Shown here: in pieces, positions 43,749 through 51,866 of the stretch
How the letters are laid out: every line of letters begins with the position of its first letter
Position numbering within the stretch: the first letter of the stretch is position 1
Origin: CAZTTG01 sp964615935
Lineage (GTDB): Bacteria > Planctomycetota > UBA1135 > GCA-002686595
Direction: 5' to 3'
NCBI GenBank assembly: GCA_964615935.1
Contig: CAZTTG010000016.1
Location: forward strand, 1-64,000
DNA: 64,000 bases
The notes under the pieces: model-generated
Seen by the model: only the letters and a program-made list of their open reading frames with translations
Told to the model about the DNA's origin: nothing
Databases searched by the model: none
Translations under genes and position numbers: made by a program

Positions 43749-45273
43749 CCGTGGGCACCTGCAGGTTGACCCGGTCGCGCTCCGCCAGGAGGGTGTAGCT
43801 CCAGTCGCTGCCGGCCACCCGGCGGCGGTGCTTGCGGATGCGACTGCGGACCTCGAACCAGTCGGCGATCAGGACCGGGTGCTTGAGCATGGCGACCAGG
43901 CGCTCGACCTTGCGCAGGACGCGGGCCTTGAGGGTGCCCATGTTCGCGGCGTGGACGCGCAGCAGGCGCTCGCGCTCCTCGTGGAGCTCCTCGTGGCTGA
44001 AGATGGGGTGCTTGAAGGTCTCGGTGGAGTGCCAGTAGTGGAACTCGACCTCGGCCACGTCCTTGAGCAGGCGCGGCTTGAGCTCCTCGTACACCACCGT
44101 TCCGGGGATGGGCTGCAGCACCGCGCAGCAGACCGCGTCGGGGCGCGAGCGGACCACGATGTCCTCGGTCAGGCGGTGGTCGTTGTGCTTCTCCTCGGGG
44201 AAGCCGTAGAGGATGAAGTACTTGAAGTACATCCCCACTTCCCGGTTCAGCTTGGCGCCCGACAATATGGTCTCGGGGGTCAGCCCCTTCTTCATGCTCA
44301 CCAGGAGGTCGGGGGAGCCGGACTCGAGGCCGTAGTAGATCTTGACGCAGCCGGCCTTCTTCATCCACCGCAGCATCTCGAAGTCCATGGTGTCGAGACG
44401 CGACTCGCAGATCCACTCGAAGGCCAGGCCGCGGCGGACGATCTCCTTGCAGACGGCGATGACCCGCTTGCGCTGGATGGTGAAGAGGTCGTCGAAGAGC
44501 ACCACCTGCGGCGGGTTGTAGCGGCGCAGGATGTGCTCCAGCAGGTCGACCGTGCGCTCGGGGCCCATGGAGCGGTACAGGCGCGGGGTCATCTCCGCGT
44601 CGCAGAAGGTGCAGGCGAAGGGGCAGCCGCGCGAGGTGATGGTGGTCACCCCGGGGTTGACCATCAGCCGCATGTAGCGCTCGATGTCCCACAGGTGGTA
44701 GGCCGGGAAGGGGATCTTGTCCATGTCCCGGATCAGCGGGCGGCGGGGCGTGGCCACCTGCTCGCCGTCCCGCATGAAGGTGATCCCCTGGATGTCGCCC
44801 CAGCGCTCGGGGTCCTGGTAGGCCTCGATGACCTCGGGCAGGGTCTCGTCGCCCTCGCCCTGAACGCAGACGTCGGCCGAGCCCGGCTCCAGGAAGAACT
44901 CCGGGTTGGTGGTGGGGTGGGGGCCGCCCATGACCACGAAGCGCGAGAGCTCCTCGCGGGCCATCTTGCCCAGCTCGCGGGCCCGCCGGGCGTTGGGGGT
45001 GAGGCTGGAGATGCCCACCACGTCGGCCCACAGCATGCCCTCGCGGATGACCTCGAACTCCTCGATGGAGTCGTCCAGGAGGCGCACCTCGTGGCCCAGC
45101 TCCTCCAGCTCGGCCCCCAGGATGGCGATTCCCAGGGGGGGGTAGATCTCGTCCCGGGCGAGCTCGCCCTTGACCGCGCCCTCGTCGCTGAAGATGGCCG
45201 CGGCCTTCTCGCGGATGGCCTGCGACTTGGCGTAGACGAGGACGATCTTCTTCCTGTCGGCAGCAACGACCAT
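43735..45273 (-). CDS. B12-binding-domain radical SAM protein, 512 aa
   Basis: An N-terminal cobalamin-binding-like Rossmann domain (about 8-150, PPLGIAILGAELEELGHEVRLLD and VVMGGPHPTTNPEFF) precedes a radical SAM core. The 4Fe-4S ligands are in TSRGCPFACTFCDAEMTP (CxxxCxxC, about residues 207-213). Then come FDDLFTIQRKRV, ESGSPDLLVSMKKGLT and YFILYGFPEEKH. It belongs to the large BchE-like B12-binding group that methylates or cyclises varied substrates; the substrate is unknown. It may draw on the corrinoid brought in by the B12 transporter. A TAGAGT -10-like element ends 7 nt before the ATG. Confidence 0.9.
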   Translation of the reverse strand: MVVAADRKKIVLVYAKSQAIREKAAAIFSDEGAVKGELARDEIYPPLGIAILGAELEELGHEVRLLDDSIEEFEVIREGMLWADVVGISSLTPNARRARELGKMAREELSRFVVMGGPHPTTNPEFFLEPGSADVCVQGEGDETLPEVIEAYQDPERWGDIQGITFMRDGEQVATPRRPLIRDMDKIPFPAYHLWDIERYMRLMVNPGVTTITSRGCPFACTFCDAEMTPRLYRSMGPERTVDLLEHILRRYNPPQVVLFDDLFTIQRKRVIAVCKEIVRRGLAFEWICESRLDTMDFEMLRWMKKAGCVKIYYGLESGSPDLLVSMKKGLTPETILSGAKLNREVGMYFKYFILYGFPEEKHNDHRLTEDIVVRSRPDAVCCAVLQPIPGTVVYEELKPRLLKDVAEVEFHYWHSTETFKHPIFSHEELHEERERLLRVHAANMGTLKARVLRKVERLVAMLKHPVLIADWFEVRSRIRKHRRRVAGSDWSYTLLAERDRVNLQVPTVNVE

Positions 45274-45280
45274 GGGTGCG

Positions 45281-45286
45281 ACTCTA
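45281..45286 (-). promoter_or_regulatory. Candidate -10 element (TAGAGT) of the radical SAM gene
   Basis: TAGAGT on the minus strand ends 7 nt before the ATG at 45273, the spacing expected for a leaderless transcript. No good -35 box is seen. Confidence 0.35.
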
Positions 45287-45452
45287 GCTCGCCCGCTGGG
45301 GGAGTGGGCGGTTTCCGTCAGGGTTCACCTCGGCCTTCCTGCCGCTCCGTCTGAACGGGGGCCGAGCTTCCCACCGGATTCTAGCCCGCTCCCGAGGCCC
45401 AACAAGCCGCAAAACCGCGCTGCCGCGGCTTCAGGCGGGGCCTCCCCGGCAC

Positions 45453-45458
45453 TAGAAT
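45453..45458 (+). promoter_or_regulatory. Candidate promoter -10 (TAGAAT) of the xseB-ispA-dxs-nadK operon
   Basis: TAGAAT matches five of six consensus bases and ends 8 nt before the xseB ATG. TTCAGG at 45430-45435 is a possible -35 box at exactly 17 nt. No Shine-Dalgarno sequence can fit between the -10 and the ATG, so the transcript would be leaderless. The divergent 193-nt region also serves the radical SAM gene. Confidence 0.45.
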
Positions 45459-45466
45459 CGCCCGCG

Positions 45467-45745
45467 ATGGCGAAGGAGAACCGCGACGAGGAGGCCCCCT
45501 CCGGGGATTTCGACCGGCGACTGGAACGCCTGGAGGCGATCGTGGACGAGCTGGAGGGGGGCGAGCTGGGCCTGGAGCCGGCCATCGAGCGCTACCGCGA
45601 GGGGATCCGGCTCCTGCAGGAGTGCCACGGGCTCCTGGGCCGCTTTCGGCGTCAGGTGGAGGAGCTGGGCCGGGAGGCGGAGGAGAGCCTGACCCCCTTC
45701 GCCGACGATCCCGACGCCCCCGGGGGGGAACGGGGCGAGCGGTGA
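45467..45745 (+). CDS. xseB: Exodeoxyribonuclease VII small subunit, 92 aa
   Basis: Small helical subunit of ExoVII, which degrades single-stranded DNA with XseA. The family pattern is clear: FDRRLERLEAIVDELEGGELGLEPAIERYREGIRLLQECHGLL, an alpha-helical hairpin with the conserved ELE-G and E-ALE-YE-G positions. An acidic tail follows. ATG 45467 gives the normal length. The large subunit gene is not in the window. It overlaps the ispA-type gene by 4 nt (GTGA), the classic xseB-ispA-dxs order. Confidence 0.93.
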   Translation: MAKENRDEEAPSGDFDRRLERLEAIVDELEGGELGLEPAIERYREGIRLLQECHGLLGRFRRQVEELGREAEESLTPFADDPDAPGGERGER

Positions 45746-46653
45746 ACGCCGGGCCGGGCCCGCCCCGGGATCGGCTCCGGGAGCTCCTGGAGGAGTCGCG
45801 GGCCTGGGCCGAGGCGCAGCTCCACAGGCTCCTGCCGCTGGGCCCCGAGGTCCCGCGCCCCCTGGCCGAGGCCGTGCGCCACTCGCTCTTCGGGGGGGGC
45901 AAGCGCCTGCGGCCCTGCCTGGTGCGCCTGACGGGCCGCCACCTGGGCGCCGAGGACGAGGCCTGCGCCCGGCCGGCGGTGGCGGTCGAGCTGATCCACA
46001 CCTACAGCCTGATCCACGACGACCTGCCGTCGATGGACGACGACGAGCTGCGCCGGGGGCGGCCCACCTGCCACGTGGCCCACGGCGAGGCGACCGCCAT
46101 CCTGGCGGGGGACGCACTGCAGGCGGCCGCCTTCGAGGTCCTCTGCGGCGGGGCCGGCGGGGACCCCGCCCGCGTCGCCGACGGGGTGAGCGTCCTGGCG
46201 AGGGCCGTCGGCGCGGGCGGCCTGGTGGGGGGGCAGGTGCTCGATCTGTCGACCCCGGGGGAGGCGCCCGGGATCGAGGAGGTGGCCGAGATCCACCTGC
46301 GCAAGACCGCGCTGCTGATCGAGGCCGCGGCCGAGCTGGGCGCGGTGGCGGCCGGGGCCGGCGGGGCCGCGCGGGGGGCTGCGCGGCGCTACGGGCGGAG
46401 CCTGGGACTCCTGTTCCAGGCGGTGGACGACCTCCTGGACGTGACCGGCGACGCCGCCACCCTGGGCAAGACCCCCGGCAAGGACGCCCGCCTGGAGAGG
46501 GCCACCCTGGTGGCCTCCCTGGGGCTGGAGGGCGCCCGCGGGCGGGCCGGGGAGCTGGCCGAGGAGGCCCGGGACGCGGCCCGCGCCATGGGTTGTGGGC
46601 CCGGGGATCCCTGCCTGGAGCTCGCCGAGAGGGTGCTCGACCGTCGCAGGTGA
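45742..46653 (+). CDS. ispA: Polyprenyl diphosphate synthase (farnesyl/geranylgeranyl type), 303 aa
   Basis: Short-chain trans-prenyltransferase that condenses isopentenyl diphosphate with allylic diphosphates. The first Asp-rich motif is LIHDDLPSMDDDELRRG with a two-residue insertion (DDxxxxD, the short-chain bacterial type). The second is LLFQAVDDLLDVTGD. GGGKRLRPCL and KTALLIEAAAELGA are the other contacts. Whether C15 or C20 is made cannot be read safely. GTG start overlapping the xseB stop. Confidence 0.93.
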   Translation: MNAGPGPPRDRLRELLEESRAWAEAQLHRLLPLGPEVPRPLAEAVRHSLFGGGKRLRPCLVRLTGRHLGAEDEACARPAVAVELIHTYSLIHDDLPSMDDDELRRGRPTCHVAHGEATAILAGDALQAAAFEVLCGGAGGDPARVADGVSVLARAVGAGGLVGGQVLDLSTPGEAPGIEEVAEIHLRKTALLIEAAAELGAVAAGAGGAARGAARRYGRSLGLLFQAVDDLLDVTGDAATLGKTPGKDARLERATLVASLGLEGARGRAGELAEEARDAARAMGCGPGDPCLELAERVLDRRR

Positions 46654-46729
46654 GGGACTCGCCCTGCCCCGGGAGGGCGGATGGGCCTTGATTCTGCGCG
46701 CCGCATGCCGATGCTGGTTGGGCGATGCT

Positions 46730-46754
46730 GGCCGCGGTCTCACTCACCGCGGCC
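46730..46754 (+). promoter_or_regulatory. Perfect 9-bp hairpin just before dxs
   Basis: GGCCGCGGT and ACCGCGGCC enclose the loop CTCACTC, ending 19 nt before the dxs ATG. It lies between ispA and dxs in the 120-nt gap. It could be an attenuator, an RNA-processing site or a terminator of the upstream pair; sequence alone does not decide. Confidence 0.35.
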
Positions 46755-46773
46755 CGGAACGTAGAGGCACCCG

Positions 46774-48726
46774 ATGAGCGAGAACCCCCCCCCGGCCCCC
46801 TCCACGGCCGTGCGGACCGGGATCCTGGAGGAGGTCGACTCACCCCAGGACCTGAAGGCCCTGGCTCCGGAGGAGCTGCAGGCCTACTGCGAGGAGATGC
46901 GGGCCTTCCTCCTGGAGAGCGTGCCCAGGACGGGCGGCCACCTGGGATCCAACCTGGGGGTGGTGGAGCTGACCTGCGCCCTCCACCGGGTCTTCGACCT
47001 GCGCCGGGACCGGGTCATCTGGGACGTCAGCCACCAGGCCTATCCCCACAAGATCATCACCGGCCGGCGGGGGCGCTTCCTCTCCCTGCGCCAGACCGGC
47101 GGATTGTGCGGCTTCACCCACCCCGGCGAGTCGGAGTACGACCTCTTCCACACCGGCCACGCCGGCACCAGCATCAGCCTGGGCCTGGGGCTGGCCCGGG
47201 CCACCGCCCACGAGCCCGACCCGCCCCAGGTGATCAGCGTGATCGGCGACGCCAGCCTGGGCGCGGGGGTGGCCTTCGAGGCGCTCAACTTCGCCGGGGC
47301 CAGCGGGGGACGCCTGCTGGTGGTGCTGAACGACAACGAGTGGTCGATCAGCAAGTCGGTCGGGGCCCTGGCCCGCTACCTGTCGCGCATCCGCTCGTCG
47401 CGGGTGGTGCAGCGCGCCAACCAGGAGATCCACAGCCTGCTCTCGGCCATCCCGCTGATCGGCCGCAAGGTCGATCAGGTGCTGGAGGACATCGGCGAGG
47501 TCATGCGCCACGCCACCGTCCCGGGGCACATCTTCGAGGAGCTGGGCGTGACCTACGTGGGACCGCTGGACGGGCACGACGTGGGCCTGCTGGTCGAGAA
47601 CCTGCAGCGCATTCGCGAGCTCGACGGGGCGGTGCTCCTGCACGTGCTCACCGAGAAGGGCAAGGGCCACCCCACGGCGGCCACCCACCCCGAGCGCGTC
47701 CACGCGGCCAAGCCGGCTCCGCGGAGCACGGAGAGCCAGAAGATCGAGCCCGACGAGGCCCACGCCCGCGGCCCGAGCTTCACCGCCACCTTCGGCGAGG
47801 CCCTCACCCAGGCGGCCGAGAGCGACGTCCGGGTCCACGCGATCACCGCCGGCATGCCCTCCGGCACGGGGCTGTTCTCCACCTTCCAGGAGCGCCTGCC
47901 CGGCCGCTTCCACGACACCGGCATCACCGAGCAGCACGCCCTGGCGATGGCCGCGGGCATGGCCAAGGGGGGCCTGAGGCCGGCGGTGGCGGTCTACGCC
48001 ACCTTCATGCAGCGGGCCTACGACCAGGTCTTCCAGGAGATCGCCCTGCAGGGGCTGCCGGTCCTCCTGTGCCTCGACCGCGCCGGCCCCGTGGGCGGGG
48101 ACGGGCCCACCCACAACGGGACCTTCGACATCGGCATCCTGCGGGTCCTGCCCGGCATGACCCTGTGCGCCCCGCGGGACGCCACCGACATGTCCCGCAT
48201 GATCGACATGGCCCTGCGGCTCGACGGGCCCGTGGGCCTGCGCTACCCCCGCGGGAGCTGCCCGGCGAGGGAGTGCATCCACGAGAGCGAGCGCCGCGAC
48301 ATGGAGCCCGGCCGGGCCGAGGTGCTGCGGGAGGGCGAGCGCGCGGTCCTGTGGGCCTACGGGGCCATGGTCGAGACCGCGCTCGAAGTCGCCGAACGCC
48401 TGCAGCGGAGGGGCGTCACCCTGGGGGTCGTCGACGCGCGCTTCGCCAAGCCCCTGGACGAGGAGCTGCTGGCGGCCCACGCCCGCGACCACCGCCACAT
48501 CATCACCCTCGAGGACCACCAGCGCGCCGGCGGCTTCGGCTCGGCCGTGCTGGAGGCCTGGAGCCGTCTGCAGTCCCCCCAGGCCCGCGTGCGGGTCCTG
48601 GGGATCCCGGACCGCTTCGTGGAGCACATGAGCTCCCGCGCCGAGCAGCTCGCCAGCGCGGGCCTGGACCCCGACTCGGTCGAGCGGGTGGTGCTCAAGC
48701 TGCTCCAGCCCAGCCTGGTCCCCTGA
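46774..48726 (+). CDS. dxs: 1-deoxy-D-xylulose-5-phosphate synthase, 650 aa
   Basis: First enzyme of the non-mevalonate isoprenoid pathway, making DXP from pyruvate and glyceraldehyde 3-phosphate with thiamine diphosphate. Motifs: GGHLGSNLGVVELTCALH, DVSHQAYPHKIITGR, VIGDASLGAGVAFEALNFAG with the NDN metal site (VVLNDNEWSIS), GPLDGHD, LHVLTEKGKGH, and GITEQHALAMAAGMAKGG with the catalytic Glu. DRAGPVGGDGPTHNGTFD is the substrate loop. The thiamine motif reads GDA where GDG is usual. Length is normal. It lies in the xseB-ispA-dxs-nadK operon. Confidence 0.97.
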   Translation: MSENPPPAPSTAVRTGILEEVDSPQDLKALAPEELQAYCEEMRAFLLESVPRTGGHLGSNLGVVELTCALHRVFDLRRDRVIWDVSHQAYPHKIITGRRGRFLSLRQTGGLCGFTHPGESEYDLFHTGHAGTSISLGLGLARATAHEPDPPQVISVIGDASLGAGVAFEALNFAGASGGRLLVVLNDNEWSISKSVGALARYLSRIRSSRVVQRANQEIHSLLSAIPLIGRKVDQVLEDIGEVMRHATVPGHIFEELGVTYVGPLDGHDVGLLVENLQRIRELDGAVLLHVLTEKGKGHPTAATHPERVHAAKPAPRSTESQKIEPDEAHARGPSFTATFGEALTQAAESDVRVHAITAGMPSGTGLFSTFQERLPGRFHDTGITEQHALAMAAGMAKGGLRPAVAVYATFMQRAYDQVFQEIALQGLPVLLCLDRAGPVGGDGPTHNGTFDIGILRVLPGMTLCAPRDATDMSRMIDMALRLDGPVGLRYPRGSCPARECIHESERRDMEPGRAEVLREGERAVLWAYGAMVETALEVAERLQRRGVTLGVVDARFAKPLDEELLAAHARDHRHIITLEDHQRAGGFGSAVLEAWSRLQSPQARVRVLGIPDRFVEHMSSRAEQLASAGLDPDSVERVVLKLLQPSLVP

Positions 48727-48733
48727 GCGCGCC

Positions 48734-49687
48734 ATGGCCGGCCGCCGCAAGAGCCCTGACTCCCCGGTGAGCTCGCGGAAGCCCGCGGGCGGAGCGCCCC
48801 GCGTCGGCGCGGTGCGCCGCGTGCTGGTCTCGGCCGATCTCGGCAAGCCGCCGGTGGTCGAGCTGATGGACCGCCTGCGCCCCTGGCTCGCCGAGCGGGT
48901 CGAGGAGGTCGAGCTCGCGGAGGACGTGCGCGCCCCGTGGGGAGTCGGCGAGTCGCCGGAGGACCTCCCCGACCTGGTGGTCGTGCTGGGAGGGGACGGG
49001 GCCATGCTGAGCGCCGCCCGGGCCTTCTCGGAGCACCCGGTCCCCACGGTGGGCATCAACTTCGGCCGGGTGGGCTTCCTGGCCTCGGTCCCGGCCGGGC
49101 GATGGGAGCCCGCCCTGGAGGAGATCCTGGGCGGCCGAGGCGTGCACGAGCCGCGCATGCGCCTGGCGGCGCGCCTCGAGCAGGGGGGCTCGACGGCCCG
49201 TTCCGGGGTGGCCCTCAACGACGTGATGGTCGCCCGCCAGAGGCCCCGCGGGCTGCTCGTCGCCAGCCTGAGGATCGACGGCCAGTGGGTGGCCGACTAC
49301 CGGGCCGACGGCCTGATCGCGGCCACCGCCAGCGGGTCCACGGCTCACTCCCTCTCGGCCGGGGGCCCCATCCTGGCGCCCCACATGGCGGGGATCGTGC
49401 TCACGCCCATCTGCCCCCAGGGCCTGGCCCACCGCCCCATCGTCCTGCACCCCGACAGCAGCCTGGAGATCGAGCTGGTCGACTCCCCGGCCGGCGCCAC
49501 CCTGATCGTCGACGGCCAGGGCTCCCTCCCGATGGAGCCCGGGGACCGGGTGACCCTGGAGCGGCACCCGGTCGACTACCCCATGCTCGCCTGGCGCGAG
49601 CTGGACCCCTACCGGCGCCTGCGGAACCGCCTGGGGTGGACCGGGCGTAGGGCGTCGGAGTCGCCTCGGGAGCGCGGTCGGGACTAG
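48734..49687 (+). CDS. nadK: NAD kinase, 317 aa
   Basis: Phosphorylates NAD to NADP in the cytoplasm. The catalytic GGDG loop is in VVLGGDGAMLSAARAF (about residues 83-98). GINFGRVGFLA follows, then ALNDVMVAR (the NE/ND motif) and GLIAATASGSTAHSLSAGGPI for the nucleotide pocket. The N-terminal 25 residues are a basic extension beyond the usual start. It begins 8 nt after dxs; NADPH is needed by the isoprenoid pathway, so the order makes sense. The stop overlaps that of the convergent lolD gene by 4 nt (CTAG). Confidence 0.95.
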   Translation: MAGRRKSPDSPVSSRKPAGGAPRVGAVRRVLVSADLGKPPVVELMDRLRPWLAERVEEVELAEDVRAPWGVGESPEDLPDLVVVLGGDGAMLSAARAFSEHPVPTVGINFGRVGFLASVPAGRWEPALEEILGGRGVHEPRMRLAARLEQGGSTARSGVALNDVMVARQRPRGLLVASLRIDGQWVADYRADGLIAATASGSTAHSLSAGGPILAPHMAGIVLTPICPQGLAHRPIVLHPDSSLEIELVDSPAGATLIVDGQGSLPMEPGDRVTLERHPVDYPMLAWRELDPYRRLRNRLGWTGRRASESPRERGRD

Positions 49688-50445
49688 CCCTCAGGAGGAG
49701 TCGCTGCGCCGACCGGCTCATGGGGCGGGGGCGAGACGACGCCGATCCGCCCGTCCTCCATGCGCAGGTGCCGGCGGCAGCGATCGGCCAGGCTCTCGTC
49801 GTGGGTCACCAGCAGGAGCGAGAGCTGGCGGCGGTCCTGCTCCTCGAAGATCAGCTCCAGGACCCGGCGGCCGGTGGCGCGGTCCAGGTTGCCGGTGGGC
49901 TCGTCGGCGATCAGCACGGGCGGATCGTGGAAGAGGGCCCGGGCCAGGGCCACCCGCTGCCGCTCGCCGCCCGAGAGCTGGTTGGGCCGGTGCTTGAGGC
50001 GCTTCTCCAGCCCGAAGCGGATCAGGAGGTCGCGGGCCGTCTCCCGGTACTCGTGGCGGCGGCTCTGAAAGCGGGCGCGGCCGTCGGAGATCATGGCCGG
50101 CAGGAGCACGTTCTCGACGGCCGTCAGCTCGGGGAGCAGGTGGTAGAACTGGAAGACGAAGCCGATGCGCTGGTTGCGCAGCCGGGCGCGCTCGACCACC
50201 GGCAGGTCCCAGGCGCTCCCGCCCTCGATCAGGACCCGGCCCTTCGTGGGGGGGTCGAGCAGGCCCAGGATGTGCAGCAGGGTGGACTTGCCCGCGCCCG
50301 AGGGACCCGTCAGGGCCAGGAGGTCGCCGGGCAGGAGCTCCAGGTCCACGCCGTGCAGCACCTCGAGGCTGCCGTCGCCCACGCGGAAGGAGCGGTGGAT
50401 GCCGCTCGCGGCGAGGATGGGGCGCGCGGGATCGGGGGAGCTCAT
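49684..50445 (-). CDS. lolD: Lipoprotein-release ABC ATPase, 253 aa
   Basis: ATPase of the LolCDE-type machine that extracts lipoproteins from the inner membrane. Walker A is GPSGAGKSTLLHILGLLDPP, the Q-loop is FVFQFYHLLPELTA, the signature is LSGGERQRVALARALFHDP, and Walker B is LIADEPTGNLD. The 20-residue C-terminal tail is Pro-rich. The ATG at 50445 overlaps the permease stop by one base (TGATG), so translation is coupled. Only one permease gene is present, so the complex is probably a homodimer of the LolF/LolC-E type. Confidence 0.93.
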   Translation of the reverse strand: MSSPDPARPILAASGIHRSFRVGDGSLEVLHGVDLELLPGDLLALTGPSGAGKSTLLHILGLLDPPTKGRVLIEGGSAWDLPVVERARLRNQRIGFVFQFYHLLPELTAVENVLLPAMISDGRARFQSRRHEYRETARDLLIRFGLEKRLKHRPNQLSGGERQRVALARALFHDPPVLIADEPTGNLDRATGRRVLELIFEEQDRRQLSLLLVTHDESLADRCRRHLRMEDGRIGVVSPPPHEPVGAATPPEG

Positions 50446-51809
50446 CACTCGTACCGCAGGGCGTCCAGGGGGTTCATGCGGGCCGCCTTCCAGGCCGGGA
50501 TGGCGGCGAAGAGAAGGGCGCACAGGAAGGCGCCGGCCACGATCAGGGCCACCCGCGCGGGCTCCACCACGCTGGGGATGTGGTCGAAGATGTAGACGTT
50601 GCGGTCGAAGATCTGGTAGCCGAAGGTGCTCGAGAGCCACTTCTCGATGTCGTCGATCCGGATGGCCGCCCAGGTGCCCGCCACCAGCCCCAGCAGGGCG
50701 CCCAGCAGGGCGTCCCAGAAGGCGATCATCAGGAAGAGGCCCATCACCCCCCGCGGCGTGGCCCCCAGGGCGGTCAGGATTCCGATGTCCCGGCGCTTCT
50801 CGGTCACCATCATGGAGAGGATGGCGAAGACCGTGAAGCCGGCCACCAGCAGGACCAGGCTCAGCATGATGGCCATCAGGACGCGCTCGTTCTCGATGGC
50901 CCCGATGAGCACCCCCTGGAAGGTCTCCCAGGTCACGACGTCGCGCTCGTAGCCGGCGATCAGACTGGCGTCCGCCAGCCTCCGGTGCAGGTCGTCGCGC
51001 AGCTCCTGGCCGTGGGCCTCGTAGTCGACCGCCTTGACCAGGATCTCGCTGTAGCTGCGCTCGGTCCTCAGGAAGTCGTCCAGCTCCTGGCGCTGGAGAT
51101 AGACCCGGTCGAGGTCCATCTCGTTCTCGGTGGAGCGGAAGGTCCCGGCCACGACGTACTCGCGGTTGTTGGTGGCCGGCTGGTCCCGGTCCATGTGGGG
51201 AACGGCGGTCATCAGCTGGATGAAGTCGCCCCGGCGCATGTTCAGGCGCCGGAAGAGCTGCTCGCCGACGATGACCGACTCGCGCGGGCGGCCTCCGAGC
51301 TCGTACTCGGGCGGCGGCGCGAAGGGGTCGTCCGGATCGGCCACCCGCGTGCCGAAGCGCGGCTCGCGCGTCAGGGCCGCGTGGAACTCGGTGGAAGTCC
51401 GCTCGTCGGCCACGTCGATCCCCACCATCTGCACGGCGTTCAGGTCGCCGTACAGCGAGTCGTGCATGATGATCTCGGTGTTGGCCGCCTGGGCGCCCGA
51501 CAGCCCGATGAGGCCGTACCAGTTGAGGTGGGCGCAGGCGCCCTCGACCCGGGGGTCGGCCCGCACCGCCTCGAGCAGGGGCTCGGGGTCGGCGGGGGGC
51601 CGGATCCGGTGGGGATCGACGGGGGTGCGGGGGGAGATGATGATGTCGGAGAGGGCCCCCCGCAGGGTGCTGCGGCTCTGCTCCAGGAAGCCCGTCATGA
51701 TCGAGAGGATCAGGATCAGGGCCGCCACCCCCACGAAGATCCCCCCGATGCCGATCAGGTTGGTGCGGCGTCGGACCAGGTAGCGCCAGCTCAGGAAGGT
51801 GCGGAACAC
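50445..51809 (-). CDS. lolC: Lipoprotein-release ABC permease (LolC/LolE family), 454 aa
   Basis: Inner-membrane permease with the Lol topology. The first helix (about 18-40, LIGIGGIFVGVAALILILSIMTGF) is followed by a periplasmic domain of about 270 residues, then three C-terminal helices (IMLSLVLLVAGFTVFAILSMMVTEKRRDIGIL and two more) with the end ALRYE. ILTALGATPRGVMGLFL is the family coupling loop. Starts at GTG 51809 with a gaggag site 10 nt upstream. It lies 57 nt after lysS. LolC versus LolE cannot be told with a single copy. Confidence 0.9.
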   Translation of the reverse strand: MFRTFLSWRYLVRRRTNLIGIGGIFVGVAALILILSIMTGFLEQSRSTLRGALSDIIISPRTPVDPHRIRPPADPEPLLEAVRADPRVEGACAHLNWYGLIGLSGAQAANTEIIMHDSLYGDLNAVQMVGIDVADERTSTEFHAALTREPRFGTRVADPDDPFAPPPEYELGGRPRESVIVGEQLFRRLNMRRGDFIQLMTAVPHMDRDQPATNNREYVVAGTFRSTENEMDLDRVYLQRQELDDFLRTERSYSEILVKAVDYEAHGQELRDDLHRRLADASLIAGYERDVVTWETFQGVLIGAIENERVLMAIMLSLVLLVAGFTVFAILSMMVTEKRRDIGILTALGATPRGVMGLFLMIAFWDALLGALLGLVAGTWAAIRIDDIEKWLSSTFGYQIFDRNVYIFDHIPSVVEPARVALIVAGAFLCALLFAAIPAWKAARMNPLDALRYE

Positions 51810-51866
51810 GGGACGGGGGCTCCTCGGAGGGGGCGGCCTCGCGGCCGGCTACGGGCACCCGAGCGA

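Noticed and set aside
45404..45431. 7-bp inverted repeat AAGCCGC / GCGGCTT upstream of xseB as an operator
   Set aside because: The 14-nt loop and short arms are weak in a GC-rich region; it overlaps the possible -35 box, but I cannot separate it from chance.
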